From Rhynchopus euleeides (lineage: Eukaryota; Euglenozoa; Diplonemea; Diplonemida; Diplonemidae), in NCBI GenBank assembly GCA_963210315.1, contig OY723313.1:186001-250000 (forward strand): a stretch of DNA of 64,000 bases, given 5' to 3'. Every line of letters starts with the position of its first letter. Position 1 is the first letter of the stretch. Shown in pieces: positions 40,180-52,746 of this stretch. The notes under the pieces are model-generated. The model was not told the origin of the DNA. It did no database searches and worked only from the letters and a program-made list of their open reading frames with translations. The translations under genes and the position numbers were made by a program.

Positions 40180-41484
40180 CTAGCGTTGACCGGTCGGCGT
40201 CTTCTTCTCAAGCAGCTCGGGGGCCGTGAACCGCCCGTCCGCCTTCCAGCACTTCGCCTCCTCTGCCCAGAACCCGCCGTTCGTGGTCAGCTTCTCCCAC
40301 GCCGCAGCGAAGTGTGCGTCCAGGTAGCCGAGGTTCTTCGCAAACGCACGCACAATGCTGTTGTAGTTCCTGTCGTATGTGAGCGCCACGTCCGTCGTCA
40401 GCATCATCAGGTCAGGCCTTTGCGGGATGCGCCACTGCCACTTTCCACCCGGCCCACGGTACACCCTGTAGTCGCGCCCGTATCTGGCGAGAAGCTGGAA
40501 GAACTCGTTGTCCCACTTGAACGGGTCCGTCGTCCACGGGCCCTCAATCCCGCTCGTGAAGGTGTCCCTCCCCTTCCCGGTCCCGCAGTTCCCCGGCCAC
40601 GGGTTCAGCGGCTGCTCCGCAGGCGTGGGCCCGGCCCCGAGGGGGCATGCTCCGTGCGACTTCCCAAACGCATGCCCGCCCCCAATCAGCGCCACAGTCT
40701 CCGTGTCGTTCATCCCCATGCGGGAGAAGATCTCGCGGATGTGGTCCGCAGTGCGCACCGGCTCCGGCACCCCCAGGAACCCCTCCGGGTTCACGTAGAT
40801 CAGCCCCACAACCGCCGCCCCGATGGGGGCCGGGCAGTTCCCCGGGGTCGGGCACGGCGGCTGCTCCGCCCCGGGCCCGAGCGGCGCACTCGCACTCCCG
40901 TCTGCCTCGTCAATGCGCCCCACACACACCTCCGTCACAGGGCCCCCCATGTGCAGGATTGCCCCCGTCCCGGCCAGGACAAACAGGTCCCCCCAGCTCA
41001 GGGCGTCCCCGTACTTCTGCTTCACAGGCCACAGGAGGGCGCGTGCCTTGTCCAGGTTTGTGTTGTCCTCCCAGCTGCTCTCCGGCTGGAAGCGCTGGCG
41101 GCCCCCGCCGCACCCGCCCGCCCCGTCCGTGCTGCGGAACGACCCGGAGCAGTGCCACGCAAGGCGCACAAACAGCCCCCCGTACGACTGCCCAATCACA
41201 GACGAACGGAACTTGTCCGCAGGCCAGCACCGCTCCGACTGCGTCAGCAGGTCCACAATGTCTGCAAGCACAGCCTCCACAGACAGCCCCTTCAGCGCCT
41301 TGTTGTAGTCCTCCCGCGAAGGCACCGGTGCGCGGTTCTCCGCCGGTGTCCCCTGCAGAAGCCCGGGACACACTGCGTCTGCCCCGCGTCCTTCCCGGCC
41401 CCAGCCTGCATGTGCATCCGCACCCACCACCAGCCCCACAGCCAGCAGCATCCCCACCCGTCCCATCCCGCCGCACCTCTGCAT
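40180..41484 (-). CDS. Secreted single-domain catalase-peroxidase, copy 3
   Basis: Same 434-residue product. Its upstream spacer (41485-42991) has five GGTGG units and lacks the GA dinucleotide (GCGAGGCAGG at 41939-41948), a combination shared only with the left-most spacer. Confidence 0.9.
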   Translation of the reverse strand: MQRCGGMGRVGMLLAVGLVVGADAHAGWGREGRGADAVCPGLLQGTPAENRAPVPSREDYNKALKGLSVEAVLADIVDLLTQSERCWPADKFRSSVIGQSYGGLFVRLAWHCSGSFRSTDGAGGCGGGRQRFQPESSWEDNTNLDKARALLWPVKQKYGDALSWGDLFVLAGTGAILHMGGPVTEVCVGRIDEADGSASAPLGPGAEQPPCPTPGNCPAPIGAAVVGLIYVNPEGFLGVPEPVRTADHIREIFSRMGMNDTETVALIGGGHAFGKSHGACPLGAGPTPAEQPLNPWPGNCGTGKGRDTFTSGIEGPWTTDPFKWDNEFFQLLARYGRDYRVYRGPGGKWQWRIPQRPDLMMLTTDVALTYDRNYNSIVRAFAKNLGYLDAHFAAAWEKLTTNGGFWAEEAKCWKADGRFTAPELLEKKTPTGQR

Positions 41485-42991
41485 TCTGTGTGCTGTTGCT
41501 GTCTGTGTCAACTTCCCCCCCCAAGAAAAGGACCTGTTGTGGGTGTCCGCGTGTCTTGTGCCGTGGGCTCCAAACCTCCGGGTATGTGTTGTGTGATTGA
41601 GAGAAAGAAGGGGCGGTGGGTGGGGTGGGGTGGGGTGGGGTGGGTCCCTTCGCGGCGTGTTTCTTTTTCCCGCAATGCTGCTGCCAGAGGCGGCCGCGGC
41701 CTTTTATTTATTTTTTACCCCCTTCCCAGAAAAGCTATCTACTGCTAACACTGGCACACAACAAGAACCGACCATCGCACATCGGCCTTTCCCGCTTCTG
41801 AAGCGCGTGTGCAACACGTGCGTGTGAAGAAGCCCCCTGGTTTGCTTTTGTCCACCAACCGCAACAAAAGCACTTTCCAGAGCAAAACACACGCGCCACT
41901 GCTGCACGAAAAGGTGGCAACCAGCAAGCGGGAAAACCGCGAGGCAGGTGGAACACAGGTGGAACACACACCAAAAAAGACAAGGGGGAAAAGGGGGAAG
42001 CAGAAACAAGAAGACATAAGAATAAGAAGCGGAGGTGCTCACAACGTAAAGCTGTTTGCACAGGAAGTCGTTGTCGCTAAATAATCTGTGTGTTTGTCCC
42101 ACGCATAAGTTAGGGTTCGCGGAAAGCAGAAGGGAACAGGGTTGCTCGCTCTGCTTCGAGCTTCCTGCCCTTTCTACCTTTTCGTGTTTGTTTGTTTGTT
42201 TGTTTGCTTGCTTGTTTTGCGCCTGTTGCAACAGCGGCAAGAAAGGTGAAAAAGTGTCACGTCAACTCTGCCGCTCTTCCTCTACTGCTTGATACGTTCG
42301 TTTGATGATGAGCGTTGACGCTTCCACACACACACACTTACAAACCCACTTGCCTGATGAAGAAGGGGGTGGTGGTGTGTAGAGTGCGTAAAAAGAAAAG
42401 GTATGAGATGCACTGAGCCGCACGTGCTCGGAGACACCCTTGCACAAACTTTATAAAATACTAATCAAACTAATTTTTAATTTAAGAAGCTAGCAGGCGT
42501 AAAGACCCGTCCTGCACCCTCGGAAGAAGAGCCCCCAGAGAGGGGGAGAGGGGAGCGGGAGAGAGCTGGGGGCAAGTGCCGGGGAGGGAACATGGCATGT
42601 CACGTTGTGCTGTGGCTGGGCCGCCTCGTGTGCAACGACAACTGCCGCATATGACACACACCCAGCAAGTCAGCAGCCTACTGACACAGCGTGCATTTTT
42701 CCCTGTTCCCGTTTCCCTTCCCTTGACCCCACGCACAGCTAAGAGAAAGAACGAAAAGAAGCTCGCCGAACCGCGCGTGCTCTGAAGACACCGAAAGCAG
42801 AAGAGCCGGACGACTGGGTCGGGTCGCGGAAAAGGCGCAAAAAAACAAGGGACGTGAAAAAGAGGCAGGGGCCCCCCCTGTCATCATCCTCCATGCATAA
42901 TATATACGGAAAAGCAAGAAAACAACAACAATTGTCATGCAACAGCTAACGAACCCTGCAGCACAACATGCATGTGTGCATGTGTTTCCTC

Positions 42992-44296
42992 CTAGCGTTG
43001 ACCGGTCGGCGTCTTCTTCTCAAGCAGCTCGGGGGCCGTGAACCGCCCGTCCGCCTTCCAGCACTTCGCCTCCTCTGCCCAGAACCCGCCGTTCGTGGTC
43101 AGCTTCTCCCACGCCGCAGCGAAGTGTGCGTCCAGGTAGCCGAGGTTCTTCGCAAACGCACGCACAATGCTGTTGTAGTTCCTGTCGTATGTGAGCGCCA
43201 CGTCCGTCGTCAGCATCATCAGGTCAGGCCTTTGCGGGATGCGCCACTGCCACTTTCCACCCGGCCCACGGTACACCCTGTAGTCGCGCCCGTATCTGGC
43301 GAGAAGCTGGAAGAACTCGTTGTCCCACTTGAACGGGTCCGTCGTCCACGGGCCCTCAATCCCGCTCGTGAAGGTGTCCCTCCCCTTCCCGGTCCCGCAG
43401 TTCCCCGGCCACGGGTTCAGCGGCTGCTCCGCAGGCGTGGGCCCGGCCCCGAGGGGGCATGCTCCGTGCGACTTCCCAAACGCATGCCCGCCCCCAATCA
43501 GCGCCACAGTCTCCGTGTCGTTCATCCCCATGCGGGAGAAGATCTCGCGGATGTGGTCCGCAGTGCGCACCGGCTCCGGCACCCCCAGGAACCCCTCCGG
43601 GTTCACGTAGATCAGCCCCACAACCGCCGCCCCGATGGGGGCCGGGCAGTTCCCCGGGGTCGGGCACGGCGGCTGCTCCGCCCCGGGCCCGAGCGGCGCA
43701 CTCGCACTCCCGTCTGCCTCGTCAATGCGCCCCACACACACCTCCGTCACAGGGCCCCCCATGTGCAGGATTGCCCCCGTCCCGGCCAGGACAAACAGGT
43801 CCCCCCAGCTCAGGGCGTCCCCGTACTTCTGCTTCACAGGCCACAGGAGGGCGCGTGCCTTGTCCAGGTTTGTGTTGTCCTCCCAGCTGCTCTCCGGCTG
43901 GAAGCGCTGGCGGCCCCCGCCGCACCCGCCCGCCCCGTCCGTGCTGCGGAACGACCCGGAGCAGTGCCACGCAAGGCGCACAAACAGCCCCCCGTACGAC
44001 TGCCCAATCACAGACGAACGGAACTTGTCCGCAGGCCAGCACCGCTCCGACTGCGTCAGCAGGTCCACAATGTCTGCAAGCACAGCCTCCACAGACAGCC
44101 CCTTCAGCGCCTTGTTGTAGTCCTCCCGCGAAGGCACCGGTGCGCGGTTCTCCGCCGGTGTCCCCTGCAGAAGCCCGGGACACACTGCGTCTGCCCCGCG
44201 TCCTTCCCGGCCCCAGCCTGCATGTGCATCCGCACCCACCACCAGCCCCACAGCCAGCAGCATCCCCACCCGTCCCATCCCGCCGCACCTCTGCAT
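42992..44296 (-). CDS. Secreted single-domain catalase-peroxidase, copy 4
   Basis: Same product. The upstream spacer (44297-45805) has five GGTGG units with the GA dinucleotide present, the 2814-bp type. Confidence 0.9.
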   Translation of the reverse strand: MQRCGGMGRVGMLLAVGLVVGADAHAGWGREGRGADAVCPGLLQGTPAENRAPVPSREDYNKALKGLSVEAVLADIVDLLTQSERCWPADKFRSSVIGQSYGGLFVRLAWHCSGSFRSTDGAGGCGGGRQRFQPESSWEDNTNLDKARALLWPVKQKYGDALSWGDLFVLAGTGAILHMGGPVTEVCVGRIDEADGSASAPLGPGAEQPPCPTPGNCPAPIGAAVVGLIYVNPEGFLGVPEPVRTADHIREIFSRMGMNDTETVALIGGGHAFGKSHGACPLGAGPTPAEQPLNPWPGNCGTGKGRDTFTSGIEGPWTTDPFKWDNEFFQLLARYGRDYRVYRGPGGKWQWRIPQRPDLMMLTTDVALTYDRNYNSIVRAFAKNLGYLDAHFAAAWEKLTTNGGFWAEEAKCWKADGRFTAPELLEKKTPTGQR

Positions 44297-45805
44297 TCTG
44301 TGTGCTGTTGCTGTCTGTGTCAACTTCCCCCCCCAAGAAAAGGACCTGTTGTGGGTGTCCGCGTGTCTTGTGCCGTGGGCTCCAAACCTCCGGGTATGTG
44401 TTGTGTGATTGAGAGAAAGAAGGGGCGGTGGGTGGGGTGGGGTGGGGTGGGGTGGGTCCCTTCGCGGCGTGTTTCTTTTTCCCGCAATGCTGCTGCCAGA
44501 GGCGGCCGCGGCCTTTTATTTATTTTTTACCCCCTTCCCAGAAAAGCTATCTACTGCTAACACTGGCACACAACAAGAACCGACCATCGCACATCGGCCT
44601 TTCCCGCTTCTGAAGCGCGTGTGCAACACGTGCGTGTGAAGAAGCCCCCTGGTTTGCTTTTGTCCACCAACCGCAACAAAAGCACTTTCCAGAGCAAAAC
44701 ACACGCGCCACTGCTGCACGAAAAGGTGGCAACCAGCAAGCGGGAAAACCGCGAGAGGCAGGTGGAACACAGGTGGAACACACACCAAAAAAGACAAGGG
44801 GGAAAAGGGGGAAGCAGAAACAAGAAGACATAAGAATAAGAAGCGGAGGTGCTCACAACGTAAAGCTGTTTGCACAGGAAGTCGTTGTCGCTAAATAATC
44901 TGTGTGTTTGTCCCACGCATAAGTTAGGGTTCGCGGAAAGCAGAAGGGAACAGGGTTGCTCGCTCTGCTTCGAGCTTCCTGCCCTTTCTACCTTTTCGTG
45001 TTTGTTTGTTTGTTTGTTTGCTTGCTTGTTTTGCGCCTGTTGCAACAGCGGCAAGAAAGGTGAAAAAGTGTCACGTCAACTCTGCCGCTCTTCCTCTACT
45101 GCTTGATACGTTCGTTTGATGATGAGCGTTGACGCTTCCACACACACACACTTACAAACCCACTTGCCTGATGAAGAAGGGGGTGGTGGTGTGTAGAGTG
45201 CGTAAAAAGAAAAGGTATGAGATGCACTGAGCCGCACGTGCTCGGAGACACCCTTGCACAAACTTTATAAAATACTAATCAAACTAATTTTTAATTTAAG
45301 AAGCTAGCAGGCGTAAAGACCCGTCCTGCACCCTCGGAAGAAGAGCCCCCAGAGAGGGGGAGAGGGGAGCGGGAGAGAGCTGGGGGCAAGTGCCGGGGAG
45401 GGAACATGGCATGTCACGTTGTGCTGTGGCTGGGCCGCCTCGTGTGCAACGACAACTGCCGCATATGACACACACCCAGCAAGTCAGCAGCCTACTGACA
45501 CAGCGTGCATTTTTCCCTGTTCCCGTTTCCCTTCCCTTGACCCCACGCACAGCTAAGAGAAAGAACGAAAAGAAGCTCGCCGAACCGCGCGTGCTCTGAA
45601 GACACCGAAAGCAGAAGAGCCGGACGACTGGGTCGGGTCGCGGAAAAGGCGCAAAAAAACAAGGGACGTGAAAAAGAGGCAGGGGCCCCCCCTGTCATCA
45701 TCCTCCATGCATAATATATACGGAAAAGCAAGAAAACAACAACAATTGTCATGCAACAGCTAACGAACCCTGCAGCACAACATGCATGTGTGCATGTGTT
45801 TCCTC

Positions 45806-47110
45806 CTAGCGTTGACCGGTCGGCGTCTTCTTCTCAAGCAGCTCGGGGGCCGTGAACCGCCCGTCCGCCTTCCAGCACTTCGCCTCCTCTGCCCAGAACC
45901 CGCCGTTCGTGGTCAGCTTCTCCCACGCCGCAGCGAAGTGTGCGTCCAGGTAGCCGAGGTTCTTCGCAAACGCACGCACAATGCTGTTGTAGTTCCTGTC
46001 GTATGTGAGCGCCACGTCCGTCGTCAGCATCATCAGGTCAGGCCTTTGCGGGATGCGCCACTGCCACTTTCCACCCGGCCCACGGTACACCCTGTAGTCG
46101 CGCCCGTATCTGGCGAGAAGCTGGAAGAACTCGTTGTCCCACTTGAACGGGTCCGTCGTCCACGGGCCCTCAATCCCGCTCGTGAAGGTGTCCCTCCCCT
46201 TCCCGGTCCCGCAGTTCCCCGGCCACGGGTTCAGCGGCTGCTCCGCAGGCGTGGGCCCGGCCCCGAGGGGGCATGCTCCGTGCGACTTCCCAAACGCATG
46301 CCCGCCCCCAATCAGCGCCACAGTCTCCGTGTCGTTCATCCCCATGCGGGAGAAGATCTCGCGGATGTGGTCCGCAGTGCGCACCGGCTCCGGCACCCCC
46401 AGGAACCCCTCCGGGTTCACGTAGATCAGCCCCACAACCGCCGCCCCGATGGGGGCCGGGCAGTTCCCCGGGGTCGGGCACGGCGGCTGCTCCGCCCCGG
46501 GCCCGAGCGGCGCACTCGCACTCCCGTCTGCCTCGTCAATGCGCCCCACACACACCTCCGTCACAGGGCCCCCCATGTGCAGGATTGCCCCCGTCCCGGC
46601 CAGGACAAACAGGTCCCCCCAGCTCAGGGCGTCCCCGTACTTCTGCTTCACAGGCCACAGGAGGGCGCGTGCCTTGTCCAGGTTTGTGTTGTCCTCCCAG
46701 CTGCTCTCCGGCTGGAAGCGCTGGCGGCCCCCGCCGCACCCGCCCGCCCCGTCCGTGCTGCGGAACGACCCGGAGCAGTGCCACGCAAGGCGCACAAACA
46801 GCCCCCCGTACGACTGCCCAATCACAGACGAACGGAACTTGTCCGCAGGCCAGCACCGCTCCGACTGCGTCAGCAGGTCCACAATGTCTGCAAGCACAGC
46901 CTCCACAGACAGCCCCTTCAGCGCCTTGTTGTAGTCCTCCCGCGAAGGCACCGGTGCGCGGTTCTCCGCCGGTGTCCCCTGCAGAAGCCCGGGACACACT
47001 GCGTCTGCCCCGCGTCCTTCCCGGCCCCAGCCTGCATGTGCATCCGCACCCACCACCAGCCCCACAGCCAGCAGCATCCCCACCCGTCCCATCCCGCCGC
47101 ACCTCTGCAT
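45806..47110 (-). CDS. Secreted single-domain catalase-peroxidase, copy 5
   Basis: Same product. The upstream spacer (47111-48619) is of the 2814-bp type with a private G-to-A change near 47540 (CGAAAAAGTGG instead of CGAAAAGGTGG). Confidence 0.9.
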   Translation of the reverse strand: MQRCGGMGRVGMLLAVGLVVGADAHAGWGREGRGADAVCPGLLQGTPAENRAPVPSREDYNKALKGLSVEAVLADIVDLLTQSERCWPADKFRSSVIGQSYGGLFVRLAWHCSGSFRSTDGAGGCGGGRQRFQPESSWEDNTNLDKARALLWPVKQKYGDALSWGDLFVLAGTGAILHMGGPVTEVCVGRIDEADGSASAPLGPGAEQPPCPTPGNCPAPIGAAVVGLIYVNPEGFLGVPEPVRTADHIREIFSRMGMNDTETVALIGGGHAFGKSHGACPLGAGPTPAEQPLNPWPGNCGTGKGRDTFTSGIEGPWTTDPFKWDNEFFQLLARYGRDYRVYRGPGGKWQWRIPQRPDLMMLTTDVALTYDRNYNSIVRAFAKNLGYLDAHFAAAWEKLTTNGGFWAEEAKCWKADGRFTAPELLEKKTPTGQR

Positions 47111-48619
47111 TCTGTGTGCTGTTGCTGTCTGTGTCAACTTCCCCCCCCAAGAAAAGGACCTGTTGTGGGTGTCCGCGTGTCTTGTGCCGTGGGCTCCAAA
47201 CCTCCGGGTATGTGTTGTGTGATTGAGAGAAAGAAGGGGCGGTGGGTGGGGTGGGGTGGGGTGGGGTGGGTCCCTTCGCGGCGTGTTTCTTTTTCCCGCA
47301 ATGCTGCTGCCAGAGGCGGCCGCGGCCTTTTATTTATTTTTTACCCCCTTCCCAGAAAAGCTATCTACTGCTAACACTGGCACACAACAAGAACCGACCA
47401 TCGCACATCGGCCTTTCCCGCTTCTGAAGCGCGTGTGCAACACGTGCGTGTGAAGAAGCCCCCTGGTTTGCTTTTGTCCACCAACCGCAACAAAAGCACT
47501 TTCCAGAGCAAAACACACGCGCCACTGCTGCACGAAAAAGTGGCAACCAGCAAGCGGGAAAACCGCGAGAGGCAGGTGGAACACAGGTGGAACACACACC
47601 AAAAAAGACAAGGGGGAAAAGGGGGAAGCAGAAACAAGAAGACATAAGAATAAGAAGCGGAGGTGCTCACAACGTAAAGCTGTTTGCACAGGAAGTCGTT
47701 GTCGCTAAATAATCTGTGTGTTTGTCCCACGCATAAGTTAGGGTTCGCGGAAAGCAGAAGGGAACAGGGTTGCTCGCTCTGCTTCGAGCTTCCTGCCCTT
47801 TCTACCTTTTCGTGTTTGTTTGTTTGTTTGTTTGCTTGCTTGTTTTGCGCCTGTTGCAACAGCGGCAAGAAAGGTGAAAAAGTGTCACGTCAACTCTGCC
47901 GCTCTTCCTCTACTGCTTGATACGTTCGTTTGATGATGAGCGTTGACGCTTCCACACACACACACTTACAAACCCACTTGCCTGATGAAGAAGGGGGTGG
48001 TGGTGTGTAGAGTGCGTAAAAAGAAAAGGTATGAGATGCACTGAGCCGCACGTGCTCGGAGACACCCTTGCACAAACTTTATAAAATACTAATCAAACTA
48101 ATTTTTAATTTAAGAAGCTAGCAGGCGTAAAGACCCGTCCTGCACCCTCGGAAGAAGAGCCCCCAGAGAGGGGGAGAGGGGAGCGGGAGAGAGCTGGGGG
48201 CAAGTGCCGGGGAGGGAACATGGCATGTCACGTTGTGCTGTGGCTGGGCCGCCTCGTGTGCAACGACAACTGCCGCATATGACACACACCCAGCAAGTCA
48301 GCAGCCTACTGACACAGCGTGCATTTTTCCCTGTTCCCGTTTCCCTTCCCTTGACCCCACGCACAGCTAAGAGAAAGAACGAAAAGAAGCTCGCCGAACC
48401 GCGCGTGCTCTGAAGACACCGAAAGCAGAAGAGCCGGACGACTGGGTCGGGTCGCGGAAAAGGCGCAAAAAAACAAGGGACGTGAAAAAGAGGCAGGGGC
48501 CCCCCCTGTCATCATCCTCCATGCATAATATATACGGAAAAGCAAGAAAACAACAACAATTGTCATGCAACAGCTAACGAACCCTGCAGCACAACATGCA
48601 TGTGTGCATGTGTTTCCTC

Positions 48620-49924
48620 CTAGCGTTGACCGGTCGGCGTCTTCTTCTCAAGCAGCTCGGGGGCCGTGAACCGCCCGTCCGCCTTCCAGCACTTCGCCTC
48701 CTCTGCCCAGAACCCGCCGTTCGTGGTCAGCTTCTCCCACGCCGCAGCGAAGTGTGCGTCCAGGTAGCCGAGGTTCTTCGCAAACGCACGCACAATGCTG
48801 TTGTAGTTCCTGTCGTATGTGAGCGCCACGTCCGTCGTCAGCATCATCAGGTCAGGCCTTTGCGGGATGCGCCACTGCCACTTTCCACCCGGCCCACGGT
48901 ACACCCTGTAGTCGCGCCCGTATCTGGCGAGAAGCTGGAAGAACTCGTTGTCCCACTTGAACGGGTCCGTCGTCCACGGGCCCTCAATCCCGCTCGTGAA
49001 GGTGTCCCTCCCCTTCCCGGTCCCGCAGTTCCCCGGCCACGGGTTCAGCGGCTGCTCCGCAGGCGTGGGCCCGGCCCCGAGGGGGCATGCTCCGTGCGAC
49101 TTCCCAAACGCATGCCCGCCCCCAATCAGCGCCACAGTCTCCGTGTCGTTCATCCCCATGCGGGAGAAGATCTCGCGGATGTGGTCCGCAGTGCGCACCG
49201 GCTCCGGCACCCCCAGGAACCCCTCCGGGTTCACGTAGATCAGCCCCACAACCGCCGCCCCGATGGGGGCCGGGCAGTTCCCCGGGGTCGGGCACGGCGG
49301 CTGCTCCGCCCCGGGCCCGAGCGGCGCACTCGCACTCCCGTCTGCCTCGTCAATGCGCCCCACACACACCTCCGTCACAGGGCCCCCCATGTGCAGGATT
49401 GCCCCCGTCCCGGCCAGGACAAACAGGTCCCCCCAGCTCAGGGCGTCCCCGTACTTCTGCTTCACAGGCCACAGGAGGGCGCGTGCCTTGTCCAGGTTTG
49501 TGTTGTCCTCCCAGCTGCTCTCCGGCTGGAAGCGCTGGCGGCCCCCGCCGCACCCGCCCGCCCCGTCCGTGCTGCGGAACGACCCGGAGCAGTGCCACGC
49601 AAGGCGCACAAACAGCCCCCCGTACGACTGCCCAATCACAGACGAACGGAACTTGTCCGCAGGCCAGCACCGCTCCGACTGCGTCAGCAGGTCCACAATG
49701 TCTGCAAGCACAGCCTCCACAGACAGCCCCTTCAGCGCCTTGTTGTAGTCCTCCCGCGAAGGCACCGGTGCGCGGTTCTCCGCCGGTGTCCCCTGCAGAA
49801 GCCCGGGACACACTGCGTCTGCCCCGCGTCCTTCCCGGCCCCAGCCTGCATGTGCATCCGCACCCACCACCAGCCCCACAGCCAGCAGCATCCCCACCCG
49901 TCCCATCCCGCCGCACCTCTGCAT
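48620..49924 (-). CDS. Secreted single-domain catalase-peroxidase, copy 6
   Basis: Same product. The upstream spacer (49925-51441) has two extra TTTG units near 50630-50656. Confidence 0.9.
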   Translation of the reverse strand: MQRCGGMGRVGMLLAVGLVVGADAHAGWGREGRGADAVCPGLLQGTPAENRAPVPSREDYNKALKGLSVEAVLADIVDLLTQSERCWPADKFRSSVIGQSYGGLFVRLAWHCSGSFRSTDGAGGCGGGRQRFQPESSWEDNTNLDKARALLWPVKQKYGDALSWGDLFVLAGTGAILHMGGPVTEVCVGRIDEADGSASAPLGPGAEQPPCPTPGNCPAPIGAAVVGLIYVNPEGFLGVPEPVRTADHIREIFSRMGMNDTETVALIGGGHAFGKSHGACPLGAGPTPAEQPLNPWPGNCGTGKGRDTFTSGIEGPWTTDPFKWDNEFFQLLARYGRDYRVYRGPGGKWQWRIPQRPDLMMLTTDVALTYDRNYNSIVRAFAKNLGYLDAHFAAAWEKLTTNGGFWAEEAKCWKADGRFTAPELLEKKTPTGQR

Positions 49925-51441
49925 TCTGTGTGCTGTTGCTGTCTGTGTCAACTTCCCCCCCCAAGAAAAGGACCTGTTGTGGGTGTCCGCGTGTCTTGTG
50001 CCGTGGGCTCCAAACCTCCGGGTATGTGTTGTGTGATTGAGAGAAAGAAGGGGCGGTGGGTGGGGTGGGGTGGGGTGGGGTGGGTCCCTTCGCGGCGTGT
50101 TTCTTTTTCCCGCAATGCTGCTGCCAGAGGCGGCCGCGGCCTTTTATTTATTTTTTACCCCCTTCCCAGAAAAGCTATCTACTGCTAACACTGGCACACA
50201 ACAAGAACCGACCATCGCACATCGGCCTTTCCCGCTTCTGAAGCGCGTGTGCAACACGTGCGTGTGAAGAAGCCCCCTGGTTTGCTTTTGTCCACCAACC
50301 GCAACAAAAGCACTTTCCAGAGCAAAACACACGCGCCACTGCTGCACGAAAAGGTGGCAACCAGCAAGCGGGAAAACCGCGAGAGGCAGGTGGAACACAG
50401 GTGGAACACACACCAAAAAAGACAAGGGGGAAAAGGGGGAAGCAGAAACAAGAAGACATAAGAATAAGAAGCGGAGGTGCTCACAACGTAAAGCTGTTTG
50501 CACAGGAAGTCGTTGTCGCTAAATAATCTGTGTGTTTGTCCCACGCATAAGTTAGGGTTCGCGGAAAGCAGAAGGGAACAGGGTTGCTCGCTCTGCTTCG
50601 AGCTTCCTGCCCTTTCTACCTTTTCGTGTTTGTTTGTTTGTTTGTTTGTTTGTTTGCTTGCTTGTTTTGCGCCTGTTGCAACAGCGGCAAGAAAGGTGAA
50701 AAAGTGTCACGTCAACTCTGCCGCTCTTCCTCTACTGCTTGATACGTTCGTTTGATGATGAGCGTTGACGCTTCCACACACACACACTTACAAACCCACT
50801 TGCCTGATGAAGAAGGGGGTGGTGGTGTGTAGAGTGCGTAAAAAGAAAAGGTATGAGATGCACTGAGCCGCACGTGCTCGGAGACACCCTTGCACAAACT
50901 TTATAAAATACTAATCAAACTAATTTTTAATTTAAGAAGCTAGCAGGCGTAAAGACCCGTCCTGCACCCTCGGAAGAAGAGCCCCCAGAGAGGGGGAGAG
51001 GGGAGCGGGAGAGAGCTGGGGGCAAGTGCCGGGGAGGGAACATGGCATGTCACGTTGTGCTGTGGCTGGGCCGCCTCGTGTGCAACGACAACTGCCGCAT
51101 ATGACACACACCCAGCAAGTCAGCAGCCTACTGACACAGCGTGCATTTTTCCCTGTTCCCGTTTCCCTTCCCTTGACCCCACGCACAGCTAAGAGAAAGA
51201 ACGAAAAGAAGCTCGCCGAACCGCGCGTGCTCTGAAGACACCGAAAGCAGAAGAGCCGGACGACTGGGTCGGGTCGCGGAAAAGGCGCAAAAAAACAAGG
51301 GACGTGAAAAAGAGGCAGGGGCCCCCCCTGTCATCATCCTCCATGCATAATATATACGGAAAAGCAAGAAAACAACAACAATTGTCATGCAACAGCTAAC
51401 GAACCCTGCAGCACAACATGCATGTGTGCATGTGTTTCCTC

Positions 51442-52746
51442 CTAGCGTTGACCGGTCGGCGTCTTCTTCTCAAGCAGCTCGGGGGCCGTGAACCGCCCGT
51501 CCGCCTTCCAGCACTTCGCCTCCTCTGCCCAGAACCCGCCGTTCGTGGTCAGCTTCTCCCACGCCGCAGCGAAGTGTGCGTCCAGGTAGCCGAGGTTCTT
51601 CGCAAACGCACGCACAATGCTGTTGTAGTTCCTGTCGTATGTGAGCGCCACGTCCGTCGTCAGCATCATCAGGTCAGGCCTTTGCGGGATGCGCCACTGC
51701 CACTTTCCACCCGGCCCACGGTACACCCTGTAGTCGCGCCCGTATCTGGCGAGAAGCTGGAAGAACTCGTTGTCCCACTTGAACGGGTCCGTCGTCCACG
51801 GGCCCTCAATCCCGCTCGTGAAGGTGTCCCTCCCCTTCCCGGTCCCGCAGTTCCCCGGCCACGGGTTCAGCGGCTGCTCCGCAGGCGTGGGCCCGGCCCC
51901 GAGGGGGCATGCTCCGTGCGACTTCCCAAACGCATGCCCGCCCCCAATCAGCGCCACAGTCTCCGTGTCGTTCATCCCCATGCGGGAGAAGATCTCGCGG
52001 ATGTGGTCCGCAGTGCGCACCGGCTCCGGCACCCCCAGGAACCCCTCCGGGTTCACGTAGATCAGCCCCACAACCGCCGCCCCGATGGGGGCCGGGCAGT
52101 TCCCCGGGGTCGGGCACGGCGGCTGCTCCGCCCCGGGCCCGAGCGGCGCACTCGCACTCCCGTCTGCCTCGTCAATGCGCCCCACACACACCTCCGTCAC
52201 AGGGCCCCCCATGTGCAGGATTGCCCCCGTCCCGGCCAGGACAAACAGGTCCCCCCAGCTCAGGGCGTCCCCGTACTTCTGCTTCACAGGCCACAGGAGG
52301 GCGCGTGCCTTGTCCAGGTTTGTGTTGTCCTCCCAGCTGCTCTCCGGCTGGAAGCGCTGGCGGCCCCCGCCGCACCCGCCCGCCCCGTCCGTGCTGCGGA
52401 ACGACCCGGAGCAGTGCCACGCAAGGCGCACAAACAGCCCCCCGTACGACTGCCCAATCACAGACGAACGGAACTTGTCCGCAGGCCAGCACCGCTCCGA
52501 CTGCGTCAGCAGGTCCACAATGTCTGCAAGCACAGCCTCCACAGACAGCCCCTTCAGCGCCTTGTTGTAGTCCTCCCGCGAAGGCACCGGTGCGCGGTTC
52601 TCCGCCGGTGTCCCCTGCAGAAGCCCGGGACACACTGCGTCTGCCCCGCGTCCTTCCCGGCCCCAGCCTGCATGTGCATCCGCACCCACCACCAGCCCCA
52701 CAGCCAGCAGCATCCCCACCCGTCCCATCCCGCCGCACCTCTGCAT
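51442..52746 (-). CDS. Secreted single-domain catalase-peroxidase, copy 7
   Basis: Same product. The upstream spacer (52747-54270) has eight GGTGG units, an intermediate length found once. Confidence 0.9.
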   Translation of the reverse strand: MQRCGGMGRVGMLLAVGLVVGADAHAGWGREGRGADAVCPGLLQGTPAENRAPVPSREDYNKALKGLSVEAVLADIVDLLTQSERCWPADKFRSSVIGQSYGGLFVRLAWHCSGSFRSTDGAGGCGGGRQRFQPESSWEDNTNLDKARALLWPVKQKYGDALSWGDLFVLAGTGAILHMGGPVTEVCVGRIDEADGSASAPLGPGAEQPPCPTPGNCPAPIGAAVVGLIYVNPEGFLGVPEPVRTADHIREIFSRMGMNDTETVALIGGGHAFGKSHGACPLGAGPTPAEQPLNPWPGNCGTGKGRDTFTSGIEGPWTTDPFKWDNEFFQLLARYGRDYRVYRGPGGKWQWRIPQRPDLMMLTTDVALTYDRNYNSIVRAFAKNLGYLDAHFAAAWEKLTTNGGFWAEEAKCWKADGRFTAPELLEKKTPTGQR